Assembly (NCBI GenBank): GCA_029379215.1
Contig: JAQYWO010000001.1
Span: 29,442 to 93,441 of the forward strand
From: Rhizonema sp. PD37
GTDB lineage: Bacteria > Cyanobacteriota > Cyanobacteriia > Cyanobacteriales > Nostocaceae
Length of the DNA stretch: 64,000 nucleotides
Direction of reading: 5' to 3'
The translations under genes and the position numbers were made by a program. The notes beneath the pieces were generated by a model, which ran no database searches, was not told the origin of the DNA, and saw only the letters and a list, made by a program, of their open reading frames with translations. Position 1 is the stretch's first letter. Every line of letters starts with the position of its first letter. Shown piece by piece: positions 63,922 to 64,000 of the stretch.

Positions 63922-64000
63922 GAGTTGATTATGTTGATGATCGAACGGTAGAAATTATGCGTCATTATATCCAACTATAAACAATTTACACATACATAAA

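Overview
The window looks like chromosomal DNA of a filamentous, probably heterocyst-forming cyanobacterium (order Nostocales). The evidence is a high density of HIP1-type GCGATCGC octamers, short tandem A/T-rich repeats between genes, CGLD27/Ycf36 and CYP120-type genes, an initiator tRNA with a group I intron, and large repeat and STAND proteins. The genus cannot be named from the sequence alone.

Layout. (1) 1-5 kb is an accessory area: a formylglycine-generating-enzyme (FGE)-fold protein whose last ~40 codons look like a diversity-generating-retroelement (DGR) variable region, an adenine-rich template-repeat-like copy 0.4 kb downstream, a decayed paralogue, a hicBA toxin-antitoxin pair with an amber codon in hicA, 145-bp tandem repeats and an Rpn-type nuclease. 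(2) 5-19 kb is mostly housekeeping: ABC-F ATPase, gpmI-secG-metalloprotease, TPR protein, P450, ABM monooxygenase, lepB, a glycosyltransferase, and a recO-MFS pair beside deoC. (3) 19-23.4 kb is A/T-rich: a solitary C5-cytosine methyltransferase, 1.3 kb with palindromic elements but no gene, and two related genes of an unrecognised family. (4) 23.5-31 kb: a DUF697 GTPase, the split tRNA-fMet, L-asparaginase, CGLD27-rsfS-yqeK and a c-heme-sensor nucleotide cyclase. (5) 31-42 kb: a 1237-residue NB-ARC/14xWD40 STAND protein, a VapBC-like pair, long near-empty A/T-rich gaps, a PatG-like gene fragment, a palindrome-ended mini-element, a multicopper oxidase and a 714-residue two-repeat-type protein. 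(6) 42.4-48.4 kb is housekeeping again: tRNA-Ser, ferredoxin, SNase lipoprotein, inositol phosphatase family, J-domain protein, hisZ, 7Fe-type ferredoxin and a LivF/NatE-type ATPase. (7) 48.7-60 kb is a compact minus-strand biosynthetic cluster: a single-module fully reducing, C-methylating type I PKS with its own thioesterase (2824 aa), a carrier-protein/thioesterase didomain with a cysteine nucleophile, and an MGT-type glycosyltransferase. (8) 60-64 kb: relic transposase DNA, a JAMM peptidase next to MoeB-rhodanese, and a glycosyltransferase.

How the genes work together. The three-gene cluster at 48.7-60 kb would make a reduced, methyl-branched polyketide (PKS), carry and release it through the stand-alone PCP-TE, and glycosylate it. 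The FGE/DGR locus and the STAND-WD40 protein belong to protein classes used for variable recognition or conflict signalling in multicellular cyanobacteria. The most distinctive signals are the DGR-like variable/template pair, the intron-split initiator tRNA, the PKS/Cys-TE/GT cluster, and a family of exactly 102-bp mini-elements. No reverse transcriptase, CRISPR array, rRNA or intact transposase was seen. All repeat alignments and counts were done by hand.
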